A DNA stretch of 20,491 nucleotides, from assembly GCA_024640745.1 (NCBI GenBank), contig JAHEEL010000014.1, positions 1 to 20,491 on the forward strand, given 5' to 3'. This document shows, in pieces, positions 1 to 6,429 of this stretch (position 1 is its first letter; every line of letters starts with the position of its first letter). The translations under genes were made by a program, and so were the position numbers. A model generated the notes under the pieces. The model searched no databases, was not told where the DNA came from, and saw nothing but the letters and a program-made list of their open reading frames with translations. Source of the DNA: Actinomycetes bacterium. Lineage in GTDB: Bacteria > Actinomycetota > Acidimicrobiia > Spongiisociales > UBA5794.

Positions 1-60
1 AACGAAGCGGATGCCCCGCTCTTCAACCGTTCGCAGTACATATTCGTGCTGTCTGTCCAT
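1..60 (-). CDS. glnA: Type I glutamine synthetase, N-terminal fragment (runs off the left edge)
   Basis: Reading the minus strand from an ATG at 60-58 gives 20 residues beginning MDRQHEYVLRT and ending VEERGIRFV. I recognise this as the extreme N-terminus of the actinobacterial type I glutamine synthetase family, whose members typically start with a short helix followed by a VRFVRLWFTD-like strand. The enzyme makes glutamine from glutamate, ammonia and ATP in the cytoplasm. A GGAGG lies at 76-72 on the minus strand, 11 nt before the ATG, and a TACGAT -10-like hexamer at 91-86. It diverges from a type II glutamine synthetase across 190 bp, which supports the call. All catalytic residues are outside the window, so function and the exact paralogue (true GlnA or a GlnA-like gamma-glutamylpolyamine synthetase) cannot be settled. 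Confidence 0.8.
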   Translation of the reverse strand, partial: MDRQHEYVLRTVEERGIRFV

Positions 61-85
61 AGGTATGTCGGCCTCCGAGGGCACC

Positions 86-91
86 ATCGTA
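86..91 (-). promoter_or_regulatory. Putative -10 box for the leftward glutamine synthetase gene
   Basis: The minus strand carries TACGAT at 91-86. With the usual 6-8 nt spacing, transcription would start near 79, giving a short leader that contains GGAGG at 76-72. No convincing -35 hexamer is seen. Confidence 0.4.
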
Positions 92-128
92 CGGCGCTGC
101 AGGTATGGCGCCAGTGGTCGCTTGCGAG

Positions 129-166
129 GAAACACAGTGTTCACACTGCGGTTACGACGGGGTGAC
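129..166. promoter_or_regulatory. GlnR-like operator: four AC-containing pentamers at 11-bp period
   Basis: On the plus strand GAAAC (129-133), TTCAC (140-144), GTTAC (151-155) and GTGAC (162-166) place an AC dinucleotide at 132, 143, 154 and 165, each separated by exactly 11 bp. Known actinobacterial GlnR sites are built from GTNAC-n6-GNAAC units with this periodicity and control glutamine synthetase and ammonium transport genes. The site lies between two divergent glutamine synthetase genes, about 85 bp before one ATG and 70 bp before the other. The pattern is seen directly; binding by a GlnR protein is inferred, and no regulator gene is in the window. An overlapping perfect palindrome, CAGTGT-TC-ACACTG, occupies 135-148. 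Confidence 0.5.
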
Positions 167-250
167 GACGGTCTGGCAGGGTATGCGGGTACTCAGCCGA
201 CGACGCGCGCCCGCGTCGTGGGAGCCGACCAGAACCCACCGGAGGAATCC

Positions 251-1255
251 ATGCCATATCGGGCCGAATACATCTGGATCGACGGCCAGCAGCCGACGGC
301 CAAGCTTCGATCCAAGACCAAGATCGTGCCGTCCGGTGCAGAACCGCCCGTCTGGGGATTCGATGGATCGAGCACCGAGCAGGCGCCGGGCAATCGCTCC
401 GATTGCGTGCTGAACCCGGTCTTCGTTCGTCCGGACCCGATCCGGGGTGGGGACGATGTTCTCGTGCTGTGCGAGGTTCTCACTCCCGACATGGAGCCCC
501 ACCCGTCGAACACACGCGCCGCGGCAGTCGCCGCGTATGAGAAGTACCGGGACCAGGATCCGTGGTTCGGTCTCGAGCAGGAGTACACGTTCTTCAAGGA
601 CGGACGCCCCCACGGCTGGCCCGTCGGCGGCTACCCGGCTCCCCAGGGCGGCTACTACTGCGGCGTCGGCGCCGATGAGATCTGGGGGCGCGACGTTGTG
701 GAGGATCACACCGCCGCATGTATCGAAGCAGGGCTGGAGATCTCGGGCACGAATGCCGAGGTGATGATCGGCCAGTGGGAGTTCCAGATCGGTCCGCTCG
801 GGCCGGTCGAGGTGGGCGACCACCTCTGGATGGCGCGCTGGCTGCTCTATCGGATCGCCGAGGACTACGACATCTCGGCCCACCTCAACCCGAAGCCGGT
901 CGATGGCGACTGGAACGGCGCCGGGATGCACACCAACTTCTCGACGACCGCCATGCGCGAAGCCTACGAGCCGGTCATCGCCGCATGCGAAGCGTTGGGC
1001 GAGAACCCGGATGAACACATCAAGGTGTACGGCGCCGGCATCGAGCGCCGCCTCACCGGCCTCCACGAGACCGCACCGTGGACCGAATACTCCTACGGCG
1101 TTTCCGACCGCGGAGCATCCGTCCGGATTCCCTGGCAGACCGCAAAGGAGGGAAAGGGCTACATCGAGGACCGTCGGCCGAACGCGAACGCGGATCCCTA
1201 CACCGTCGCCGCCCTGATCACGAACACGATCTGCGGGGCGTTGGACGAGAAGTAG
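251..1255 (+). CDS. glnII: Type II (eukaryote-like) glutamine synthetase
   Basis: Cytoplasmic ATP-dependent ligase that makes glutamine from glutamate and ammonia. The 334-residue product is of the short type II class (usually about 330-370 residues), not the roughly 470-residue type I class. Recognisable type II blocks are WGFDGSSTEQAPG near residues 35-47, WFGLEQEYTFF (metal and glutamate-binding Glu residues), NAEVMIGQWEFQIGP, GAGMHTNFST and the C-terminal DRRPNANADPY. The frame stays open upstream to position 11, but ATG 251 is preferred because GGAGG at 241-245 sits 5 nt before it and homology begins there. It is transcribed away from a type I synthetase gene and shares a GlnR-like operator with it, so nitrogen-limited expression is likely. 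It is followed by a hairpin terminator, so it is probably monocistronic. Carrying both synthetase types is known in Streptomyces. Confidence 0.96.
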   Translation: MPYRAEYIWIDGQQPTAKLRSKTKIVPSGAEPPVWGFDGSSTEQAPGNRSDCVLNPVFVRPDPIRGGDDVLVLCEVLTPDMEPHPSNTRAAAVAAYEKYRDQDPWFGLEQEYTFFKDGRPHGWPVGGYPAPQGGYYCGVGADEIWGRDVVEDHTAACIEAGLEISGTNAEVMIGQWEFQIGPLGPVEVGDHLWMARWLLYRIAEDYDISAHLNPKPVDGDWNGAGMHTNFSTTAMREAYEPVIAACEALGENPDEHIKVYGAGIERRLTGLHETAPWTEYSYGVSDRGASVRIPWQTAKEGKGYIEDRRPNANADPYTVAALITNTICGALDEK

Positions 1256-1317
1256 CCGTCGGTTGATTGGAGCAGCTGAGTCGCCGGCTGCGCAGAAGCT
1301 GGGAAACCGATTCTGAG

Positions 1318-1352
1318 AGCCCGCCCTCGTCGTCCCTGGGGGCGGGCTTTCT
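1318..1352 (+). terminator. Rho-independent-like terminator after glnII
   Basis: AGCCCGCCC (1318-1326) pairs with GGGCGGGCT (1340-1348), a perfect 9-bp GC-rich stem with a 13-nt loop, followed by TTTCTCG. It begins 62 bp after the glnII stop codon. Confidence 0.75.
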
Positions 1353-1462
1353 CGTGTCGGAAGTCGGTCGGCCCCGTGCTGTGGCCCGCCCGCCTACGTC
1401 CGCGCAGAGCGATCCAGATTCGGCCGCGGTGCCCAATCTGCAAGGACGGGCCGAGCCCGAGT

Positions 1463-1485
1463 AGGGCGGGACGTCCCGTGGCCCT
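1463..1485. terminator. GC-rich palindrome between convergent genes
   Basis: CGGGACGTCCCG (1467-1478) is a perfect 12-bp palindrome. It can be extended by AGGGC (1463-1467) pairing with GCCCT (1481-1485) around a 3-nt bulge. It lies just beyond the stop of the minus-strand gene ending at 1511 and after glnII. No clear T-run follows on either strand, so a terminator role is only suggestive; an operator is possible. Confidence 0.3.
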
Positions 1486-1510
1486 TCTCCTCAGCGACCC
1501 CTCTGCTCGC

Positions 1511-2101
1511 CTACGGGGTGGCCGACTTCACGGCATCCAGGGTGGTGAGGAACTCGGCCGTGAGGGCATCGAAGGCGGTGACTGCTTCGCGGCGGGCGGT
1601 GCCGTCGTCGGGGGCTCGGAGCCCATCGATGACGGCTTGAACACCGGGCGGGAGGCCTTCGGCGGCGGTCACGGAGGCCGGCCACACCGTGGCGTAGGCG
1701 TCGGGCGGATTCGTTGCGGCGACGTTTTCGCTCAGCGTCTGTGCCTCGACCAATGCGGTCTCGAACGTGGCCAATGTGTCGCCGAAGGAGGGCACGTCGT
1801 CGGCGCGGTTCTCCCACGCGTCGTTTGCGGCGTCGAGGTCGGTCTGAATCTGAGTTGCGTCCGCGGCGTAGCCATCAACGAGCCGCAGGAAGGCGTCGAT
1901 GTCCGGCGGGAGGCTGGTCGTGGTGGTCGGCGCCGCGGCGGAGGTCGTCGTGGTCGTCTCGGAGGCGACCACCGTGGTCGTGGTGCCGACCGGGATCTCG
2001 GCCGGTGGGAGCGCATTCACGAAGAGGTACGTGAATCCGATCAGCGCAACGATCGCAACCGGCAGGATCCAGCGTCCGTGCTTCGGGTCTTCCTTGCTCA
2101 C
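1511..2101 (-). CDS. Membrane-anchored protein with Thr-rich linker, function unknown
   Basis: I do not recognise this 196-residue protein. It has a short positively charged N-terminus, one hydrophobic segment at about residues 11-30 (WILPVAIVALIGFTYLFV), then a Thr/Ser/Ala/Pro-rich stretch at about 36-65, and a mostly helical acidic C-terminal domain of about 130 residues rich in Ala, Asp and Thr. This predicts a type II anchor with a flexible spacer presenting a soluble domain outside the membrane, with no catalytic motif visible. The GTG start at 2101 is chosen because a TATCCT -10 hexamer (2114-2109, minus strand) ends 7 nt before it and no Shine-Dalgarno sequence is present, matching the leaderless pattern elsewhere in the window. 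It diverges from the folate cluster with an 88-bp spacer. Confidence 0.75.
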   Translation of the reverse strand: MSKEDPKHGRWILPVAIVALIGFTYLFVNALPPAEIPVGTTTTVVASETTTTTSAAAPTTTTSLPPDIDAFLRLVDGYAADATQIQTDLDAANDAWENRADDVPSFGDTLATFETALVEAQTLSENVAATNPPDAYATVWPASVTAAEGLPPGVQAVIDGLRAPDDGTARREAVTAFDALTAEFLTTLDAVKSATP

Positions 2102-2114
2102 GGCGGTCAGGATA
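2102..2114 (-). promoter_or_regulatory. Leaderless -10 promoter element for the 1511-2101 gene
   Basis: TATCCT at 2114-2109 on the minus strand is followed by 7 nt and then the GTG start codon at 2101. A transcript starting at or next to the GTG would have no 5' leader. No -35 match is evident. Confidence 0.45.
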
Positions 2115-2176
2115 GGCGGTCGCGGATCAAGGAGCTGTCACTGGACAAACCGGGAAGGGAATCAGCTCCAGTTGGT

Positions 2177-2189
2177 TACGATCCGTGAG
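2177..2189 (+). promoter_or_regulatory. Leaderless -10 promoter element for the folate cluster
   Basis: TACGAT at 2177-2182 is followed by CCGTGAG and then ATG at 2190. There is no Shine-Dalgarno sequence before this ATG, while the downstream genes of the cluster have one. This supports a leaderless first gene. Confidence 0.5.
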
Positions 2190-2921
2190 ATGGAGCTTCA
2201 CGGAAGGGTCGGTGTCGTGACCGGCGGCGGCGTTCGCGTCGGTCGCTCTATTGCGCTCGGACTCGCGTCGGCGGGTGCCGACGTGTTCATCCACTACAAC
2301 AGGTCCGCAGACCCGGCCGAGGAGACCGCAGCGATGGCTCGCGACCTGGGCGCCCGCGCCGTGGTGGGATCCGTCGATCTCTCCGACCCGTCTCGTGCGG
2401 GAGACCTCATCGATCTCGCCACCGAGCAGCTCGGCCCTCCTTCGATCCTCGTGAACAGCGCTTCGGGCTTCCCCACCGATACGATCGGCGACGTGACGCT
2501 CGGCGATTGGCGGAGGACGTTCGACCTCACGCTTGCGTCACCGGTGTTTGCCACTCAGGCGTTCGCGAATGCACTGGAGGACGATGTCGAGGGCGCGGTG
2601 GTGAACATCACCGATGTGCGCACGCACAGCCCCTACCGTGAGCACTTCAGCTACATCGTGGCGAAGGGCGGGATCGATACCTTCACTCGGGCGGCCGCGC
2701 TCCAACTGGGTCCACGCATCCGGGTCAACGCCGTTGCGCTCGGGGTGATTCTCCCTCCGCCCGGGGAGGGTGATGCGTACGCCACTCGGCTCGCCGAGGA
2801 GCTTCCCCTCGCGAAAGTCGGCGGCACCGAGCCGGTCGTTGCGGCAGTGCTGTCGCTGCTCGAGAACGATTTCGTGACCGGTGAGATCGTGCGCGTCGAC
2901 GGTGGAGGGCATTTGGTATGA
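2190..2921 (+). CDS. folM: SDR-family pteridine reductase (PTR1/FolM-like)
   Basis: NAD(P)H-dependent short-chain dehydrogenase of 243 residues. The N-terminal cofactor motif is TGGGVRVG (T11-G12-x3-R16-x-G18), with the Arg typical of PTR1/FolM enzymes in place of the usual TGxxxGxG. The usual catalytic Ser is Asp142, followed by Tyr155 and Lys159. The 13- and 4-residue spacings equal those of the Asp181-Tyr194-Lys198 triad of Leishmania PTR1. The LVNSAS block and the C-terminal VDGGGHLV also fit the SDR fold. Enzymes of this group reduce dihydropterins such as dihydromonapterin or dihydrobiopterin and can stand in for dihydrofolate reductase. Being first in a cluster with FolB and FolK-FolE supports a pterin substrate. 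The exact substrate is inferred. Start chosen at ATG 2190, where SDR homology begins and a -10 box ends 7 nt upstream. Confidence 0.85.
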   Translation: MELHGRVGVVTGGGVRVGRSIALGLASAGADVFIHYNRSADPAEETAAMARDLGARAVVGSVDLSDPSRAGDLIDLATEQLGPPSILVNSASGFPTDTIGDVTLGDWRRTFDLTLASPVFATQAFANALEDDVEGAVVNITDVRTHSPYREHFSYIVAKGGIDTFTRAAALQLGPRIRVNAVALGVILPPPGEGDAYATRLAEELPLAKVGGTEPVVAAVLSLLENDFVTGEIVRVDGGGHLV

Positions 2922-2946
2922 GTCACGGGCCGAGGGGAGGACCACA

Positions 2947-3333
2947 GTGAACGAATCGCTTGATCGGATACACATCAAAGATCTGGTGATTTCGGGGATT
3001 CTCGGGATCAAACCGGATGAGCGGATCAACCCACAGGACATCCGCGTAAACGCGACGCTCTGGGCAGACACACGGCGCGCATCGGTGTCCGACGACATCG
3101 ACGACGCCGTCAACTACCGGACGATCACCAAACGTCTCATCGCCCACATCGAGCAAGGGGAGCCGATGCTGGTCGAGCGTCTCGTCGCCGAGCTGGTCGA
3201 CATCTGTCTTCAGTCGGATGATCGGATTGCCGCCGTCGAAATGACGGTCGAGAAGCCGGGAGCGCTACGACACGCCCGGTCGGTCGGTATCACGATTCAT
3301 CGAACGAGGGAGAGGAGTCGGTCCGATGCGTGA
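2947..3333 (+). CDS. folB: Dihydroneopterin aldolase
   Basis: Converts 7,8-dihydroneopterin to 6-hydroxymethyl-7,8-dihydropterin and glycolaldehyde in tetrahydrofolate synthesis. The 128-residue length matches the small FolB subunits, which assemble into octamers. Visible family features are GILGIKPDER with the conserved Glu25, the VNYRTI block with Tyr57, LVERLVAELVDICL, and the catalytic Lys103 in VEKPGAL. The frame opens upstream at 2881, but that region overlaps the reductase gene. GTG 2947 is preferred because GGGGAGGA lies a few bases before it and homology starts soon after. It starts 25 bp after the reductase stop and its last 8 bp overlap the folK-folE start, so the three are almost certainly co-transcribed and translationally coupled. 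Confidence 0.93.
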   Translation: MNESLDRIHIKDLVISGILGIKPDERINPQDIRVNATLWADTRRASVSDDIDDAVNYRTITKRLIAHIEQGEPMLVERLVAELVDICLQSDDRIAAVEMTVEKPGALRHARSVGITIHRTRERSRSDA

Positions 3334-4444
3334 GGGAACGGCGCTTGCCATCGTGGCGATGGGGTCGAACATCGAGAAGGAACGCAATCTCGCAGACGCC
3401 ATTCGGCTCTTGCGTCGCGCTCCGCACATCACGGTCCAGAAGGTGAGTGGAATCTATGAAAGCCCCTCAGTCGGCGGACCGGACGACGCCCCCGAGTTCT
3501 TCAACGCAGCAGCCCTCATTTGCACGGAGCTCGCTCCGCTCGACCTGCGTGCGGCGCTGCGCGCCATCGAGTCCGAGCTCGGCCGCGTGCGAACGGACGA
3601 CCCCGACGCGCCCCGGACCATCGATCTCGATATTGCCTACTACGGCGATGTCGAACTCGACATGGACGGATGGGTGATCCCCGACCCGCAGGCCGGGACG
3701 GCGGCGCATGTGGCGATCCCGATTGCCGAGGTTGCTCCCGACTGGGTTCATCCGTCGGACGGTCGCACTACGAAGGAGATTGCAGAGCAAACAGACCCAG
3801 GAGAGGTTCGTCTGGCCATGGCAATTCATCTGAGCACCCCGTACTCGCCGAGAGCTCCGGAGGACTTCGACGACGTGGGGGACGTGTACGCCCCGCGGTT
3901 TGAAAGCCTCGTCCGCGATCAGCTGCTCGAGATCGGCGAAAATCCCGATCGCGAGGGCCTCATGCGGACGCCGTTGCGCGTGGCCAAGGCGATGGATTTC
4001 CTGACGAGCGGATACTCGACTTCGCTCGAAGAGGTTGTGAACAATGCCGTGTTCGACGCCGAGGGCGCCGAGGAGATGGTGTTGGTGAAGGACATCGAGT
4101 TCTATTCGATGTGCGAACATCACATGCTTCCGTTCTTTGGGAAGGCTGCCGTCGCCTACCTGCCGAAGGGCAAGATCATCGGTCTGTCGAAGATCGCTCG
4201 CATCGTCGATGTCTACGCCCGCCGTCTCCAGGTCCAGGAGCGACTCACCAATCAGGTGGGCGATGCTCTGACCGAGATCCTCGACCCACACGGTGTCGCC
4301 GTGGTCATGGAGGGGCGTCATCTCTGCATGATGATGCGTGGCGTCCAGAAGCAGGAGAGCGCGATGGTGACCAGCGCCATGCTTGGCACGTTCAAAGAGG
4401 ACCCCAGGACCCGGAGCGAGTTCCTCGATCTCGTCGCGCGCTGA
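3326..4444 (+). CDS. folKE: Bifunctional HPPK / GTP cyclohydrolase I (FolK-FolE fusion)
   Basis: A 372-residue fusion of two folate enzymes in one frame. Residues about 1-160 are 6-hydroxymethyl-dihydropterin pyrophosphokinase: AIVAMGSNIEKERNL at the start and RTIDLDIAYYG with the two metal-binding Asp residues. Residues about 175-372 are GTP cyclohydrolase I, which opens GTP to dihydroneopterin triphosphate. Its zinc ligands are Cys263 and His266 (in MCEHHMLPF) and Cys334 (in RHLCMMMRG); the 71-residue Cys-Cys spacing equals that of E. coli FolE (Cys110-Cys181). The start ATG at 3326 has GAGAGGAG upstream and overlaps folB by 8 bp. FolK-FolE fusion is known from Lactococcus lactis folKE. Met165 (3818) lies in the linker with AGGAGAGG about 11 nt upstream, so a separate FolE product of 208 residues is possible. 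No frameshift is needed to join the domains. Confidence 0.95.
   Translation: MREGTALAIVAMGSNIEKERNLADAIRLLRRAPHITVQKVSGIYESPSVGGPDDAPEFFNAAALICTELAPLDLRAALRAIESELGRVRTDDPDAPRTIDLDIAYYGDVELDMDGWVIPDPQAGTAAHVAIPIAEVAPDWVHPSDGRTTKEIAEQTDPGEVRLAMAIHLSTPYSPRAPEDFDDVGDVYAPRFESLVRDQLLEIGENPDREGLMRTPLRVAKAMDFLTSGYSTSLEEVVNNAVFDAEGAEEMVLVKDIEFYSMCEHHMLPFFGKAAVAYLPKGKIIGLSKIARIVDVYARRLQVQERLTNQVGDALTEILDPHGVAVVMEGRHLCMMMRGVQKQESAMVTSAMLGTFKEDPRTRSEFLDLVAR
3800..3820 (+). promoter_or_regulatory. Candidate internal ribosome-binding site and start for FolE alone
   Basis: Inside folKE, an AGGAGAGG-type purine run (about 3799-3806) precedes ATG 3818-3820 (Met165), in frame and exactly at the FolK/FolE boundary. 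The spacer of about 11 nt is long but workable. It is a candidate only: the same purines also encode the linker residues PGEV. Confidence 0.3.
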
Positions 4445-4470
4445 CCGTTCCGGGAGCGCGGAGCGTTCGG

Positions 4471-4483
4471 TAGCCTCTGCGTG
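4471..4483 (+). promoter_or_regulatory. Leaderless -10 promoter element for moaA
   Basis: TAGCCT at 4471-4476 is followed by 7 nt and then ATG 4484. It suggests moaA has its own promoter despite the 39-bp gap from folKE. No Shine-Dalgarno sequence is seen. Confidence 0.45.
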
Positions 4484-5488
4484 ATGCTGTTCGACACTCT
4501 TCGACGACCGCTTCGTGATCTGCGCGTGTCCGTCACGGACCGCTGCAACTTCCGTTGCGCCTATTGCATGCCGCGCGATGTCTTCGACCGGAACCACGTC
4601 TTTCTGCCGCGCGAACAGATCCTCACATTCGAAGAGATCGAGCGTCTCGTCACGGTGTTCACCGGTCTCGGCGTCGAGAAGATCCGGCTGACCGGCGGCG
4701 AGCCGCTGCTTCGGCACGGCATCGCTGAGCTGGTCGAGCGGATTGCGAGCGTCGAGCGCATCACCGATGTGGCCATGACCACCAACGGCAGCACGCTCGC
4801 CCGTCACGCCGCTGCGCTCGCCGACGCGGGACTCGATCGGGTCACGGTGAGCCTCGACGCCGTGGACGATGCCCGGTTCCGCCACGCCGCCGATATCGAC
4901 TTCCCCGTGGCCCGGGTGCTCGAAGGCATCGACGAAGCCAAACGGGTGGGCCTTTCGCCGGTCAAGATCAACACCGTGGTCCGCAAGGGCCTCAACGAAG
5001 ACGCGCTGGTCGACATCGCCGGCATGTTCCGCGGCACCGGCCACATCGTTCGGTTCATCGAGTTCATGGACGTCGGTTCGTCGAACGCATGGGACCTGAG
5101 CGAAGTGGTCTCCGCCGCCGAGATCCTTTCGACGATCGGCGCAAAGTGGCCGCTCGATCCGGTCGAGCCCAATTACCCCGGTGAGGTCGTGAACCGCTGG
5201 CGGTACCGCGACGGTGCAGGCGAGATCGGCGTCATCGCCTCGGTAACGATGCCGTTCTGCGGTGAATGCACCCGTCTGCGCCTCTCAGCAGACGGATCGA
5301 TCTACACCTGCCTGTTCGCCTACGCCGGTACCGACCTTCGCGACGCTCTGCGAGAAGGGGCGACCGATACCCAGATCGCTGAGATCGTCACGGATGTGTG
5401 GGAAGCACGCACCGACCGGTACAGCGAGGAACGCGTCGGGGTCCCGATCGGTCTCCCCAAAGTCGAGATGTCCTACATCGGCGGCTGA
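4484..5488 (+). CDS. moaA: GTP 3',8-cyclase MoaA (radical SAM)
   Basis: Radical SAM enzyme that converts GTP to 3',8-cyclo-7,8-dihydro-GTP, the first step of molybdenum cofactor synthesis. The 334-residue product has the N-terminal [4Fe-4S] motif C21-x3-C25-x2-C28 (CNFRCAYC), the SAM-binding LTGGEPLLR block, TNGSTLA, and the C-terminal cluster motif beginning PFCGECTRLRLSADG with a third Cys in IYTCLF. It ends in the Gly-Gly (YIGG) needed for activity. Two adjacent starts exist, GTG 4481 and ATG 4484; ATG is chosen from the position of the upstream TAGCCT box. No other moa or mog genes are present here. It follows FolE, the other GTP-opening enzyme, 39 bp away. Confidence 0.95.
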   Translation: MLFDTLRRPLRDLRVSVTDRCNFRCAYCMPRDVFDRNHVFLPREQILTFEEIERLVTVFTGLGVEKIRLTGGEPLLRHGIAELVERIASVERITDVAMTTNGSTLARHAAALADAGLDRVTVSLDAVDDARFRHAADIDFPVARVLEGIDEAKRVGLSPVKINTVVRKGLNEDALVDIAGMFRGTGHIVRFIEFMDVGSSNAWDLSEVVSAAEILSTIGAKWPLDPVEPNYPGEVVNRWRYRDGAGEIGVIASVTMPFCGECTRLRLSADGSIYTCLFAYAGTDLRDALREGATDTQIAEIVTDVWEARTDRYSEERVGVPIGLPKVEMSYIGG

Positions 5489-5528
5489 GGGAGCAGGGCC
5501 GGCACTTCAGCAAAACGACCCGGGACAG

Positions 5529-5885
5529 CTAGCCGCACGCGACCGTACCGCCCTCGTCGACGGCGCTCGGCGATAGGGCGTATGCATCGAGACCGGGTTC
5601 GAACTCCGGGGTATCCGTGATGTTGGAGGCGGCAGATGACGACTGTCCATCCGAGAGCCCGCCCTTGACGATCTCGAGTGTGCCGAAGAGTTTCCCGACG
5701 GTCTCGGTGGGTATCTCGGTGAGGTAGTACAGCAACGCTCCACACGCGTAGGCGCCGGAAGGCGCGTCGGCGACCTTCGGCACACCATCGCAGATGTCGG
5801 CGACGGTTCTCTCGTGCGGCGAATTGGAGATATACGCGAATTGGCCGCCCTCCTCCAGTATCGAGTTGCCGGCGCGTCGCGCATT
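5529..5885 (-). pseudogene. Coding-like minus-strand frame without a usable start (unknown protein or remnant)
   Basis: Between moaA and the LysM gene, a minus frame ending in TAG at 5531-5529 reads like protein: EEGGQFAYISNSPHERTVAD, then APSGAYACGALLYYLTEIP, then ETVGKLFGTLEIVKGGLSDG. Third codon positions are mostly G or C, and composition is not the Arg/Ser/Pro-rich type of shadow frames. No ATG occurs in frame between the divergent LysM gene and the stop. The only ordinary start is GTG at 5783, which would cut off the first part and has no Shine-Dalgarno sequence. An ATG at 5884 is in another frame. This could be a decayed gene, a frameshift, or an unusual start. I do not recognise a family. 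Confidence 0.35.
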
Positions 5886-5904
5886 TGTTGCCTCTTCGTC
5901 CCTA

Positions 5905-5939
5905 TTGAGGTTAATTCGTATTAGCGCTACGTTCGGTCC
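5905..5939 (+). promoter_or_regulatory. Sigma-A-type leaderless promoter of the LysM operon
   Basis: TTGAGG (5905-5910) and TACGTT (5928-5933) are separated by 17 bp, close to the sigma-A consensus. The -10 ends 6 nt before ATG 5940. The region around it is the most AT-rich stretch locally. This is the best complete promoter in the window. Confidence 0.65.
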
Positions 5940-6428
5940 ATGGAACCTGCCATGGCCTTGTGCGCCGGTATCGCAGCGCTGGCGCTCACCCTCGGAGTGC
6001 TCCGATCGCTGCCCGGGGCCGCCCGCCGTCTCGGCACCATCACGGTTCCCGTGCCCGTTCGGCCGATCGCGGCTGTCCTCATGGCGGTCAGCCTCATCGC
6101 AATGCCGGCGCGCCCGCGGGCTGCGTCGGCAACCGTTGCCCCACCGATCGTGCGACTCGCCGATGGAATCGACGACACGGAAGGCGAACGAATCCCCGAA
6201 TCGCTCGAGGCAACCGGGCCGGCGCGGTGGGTCACGCACGTCGTCGAACCCGGAGACAGCCTGTGGCGAATCGCAGGAGCCACGCTCGCGGCCCGGCGTG
6301 GCATCAATCCGTCGAGCGCCGAGATCGCGCAGTTCTGGCCCAGCATCTACGAAGCGAACCGCGCCGTCATCGGCGCGGATCCCAACCTGATCCTCCCCGG
6401 CCAACACCTCGAGATTCCGGAGGCCTGA
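5940..6428 (+). CDS. LysM-domain membrane protein
   Basis: A 162-residue protein with two hydrophobic N-terminal segments (about residues 3-21 and 42-55), a short Pro/Ala/Asp-rich linker, and a C-terminal LysM domain from about 98 to the end. The LysM signature is clear: THVVEPGDSLWRIA, the IYEANRAVIG helix and NLILPGQHLEIP. The family binds peptidoglycan or related N-acetylglucosamine polymers, so the domain probably faces the cell wall. The insert between the two LysM helices (AARRGINPSSAEIAQFW) is longer than usual, as in some actinobacterial LysM proteins. The start is supported by a good promoter ending 6 nt upstream. The following gene begins 1 bp after the stop. Confidence 0.85.
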   Translation: MEPAMALCAGIAALALTLGVLRSLPGAARRLGTITVPVPVRPIAAVLMAVSLIAMPARPRAASATVAPPIVRLADGIDDTEGERIPESLEATGPARWVTHVVEPGDSLWRIAGATLAARRGINPSSAEIAQFWPSIYEANRAVIGADPNLILPGQHLEIPEA

Positions 6429-6429
6429 C

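Noticed and set aside
11..250. N-terminal extension of the glnII frame to an ATG at 11
   Set aside because: The extension overlaps the divergent synthetase gene and the GlnR-like array, has no family homology, and ATG 251 has a good ribosome-binding site.
152..1066. Long minus-strand open frame (304 codons) opposite glnII
   Set aside because: It lies antisense over a clearly conserved gene; high GC keeps the opposite frame open. No domain is recognisable.
3818..4444. Separate folE gene downstream of a folK gene
   Set aside because: The frame is continuous from FolK with no stop, so I call one fusion gene; the internal start is kept only as a candidate.
3467..5044. Long minus-strand open frame (525 codons) opposite folKE and moaA
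   Set aside because: It spans two genes with intact catalytic motifs on the other strand and its sequence is rich in His/Asp/Val runs typical of an antisense shadow.
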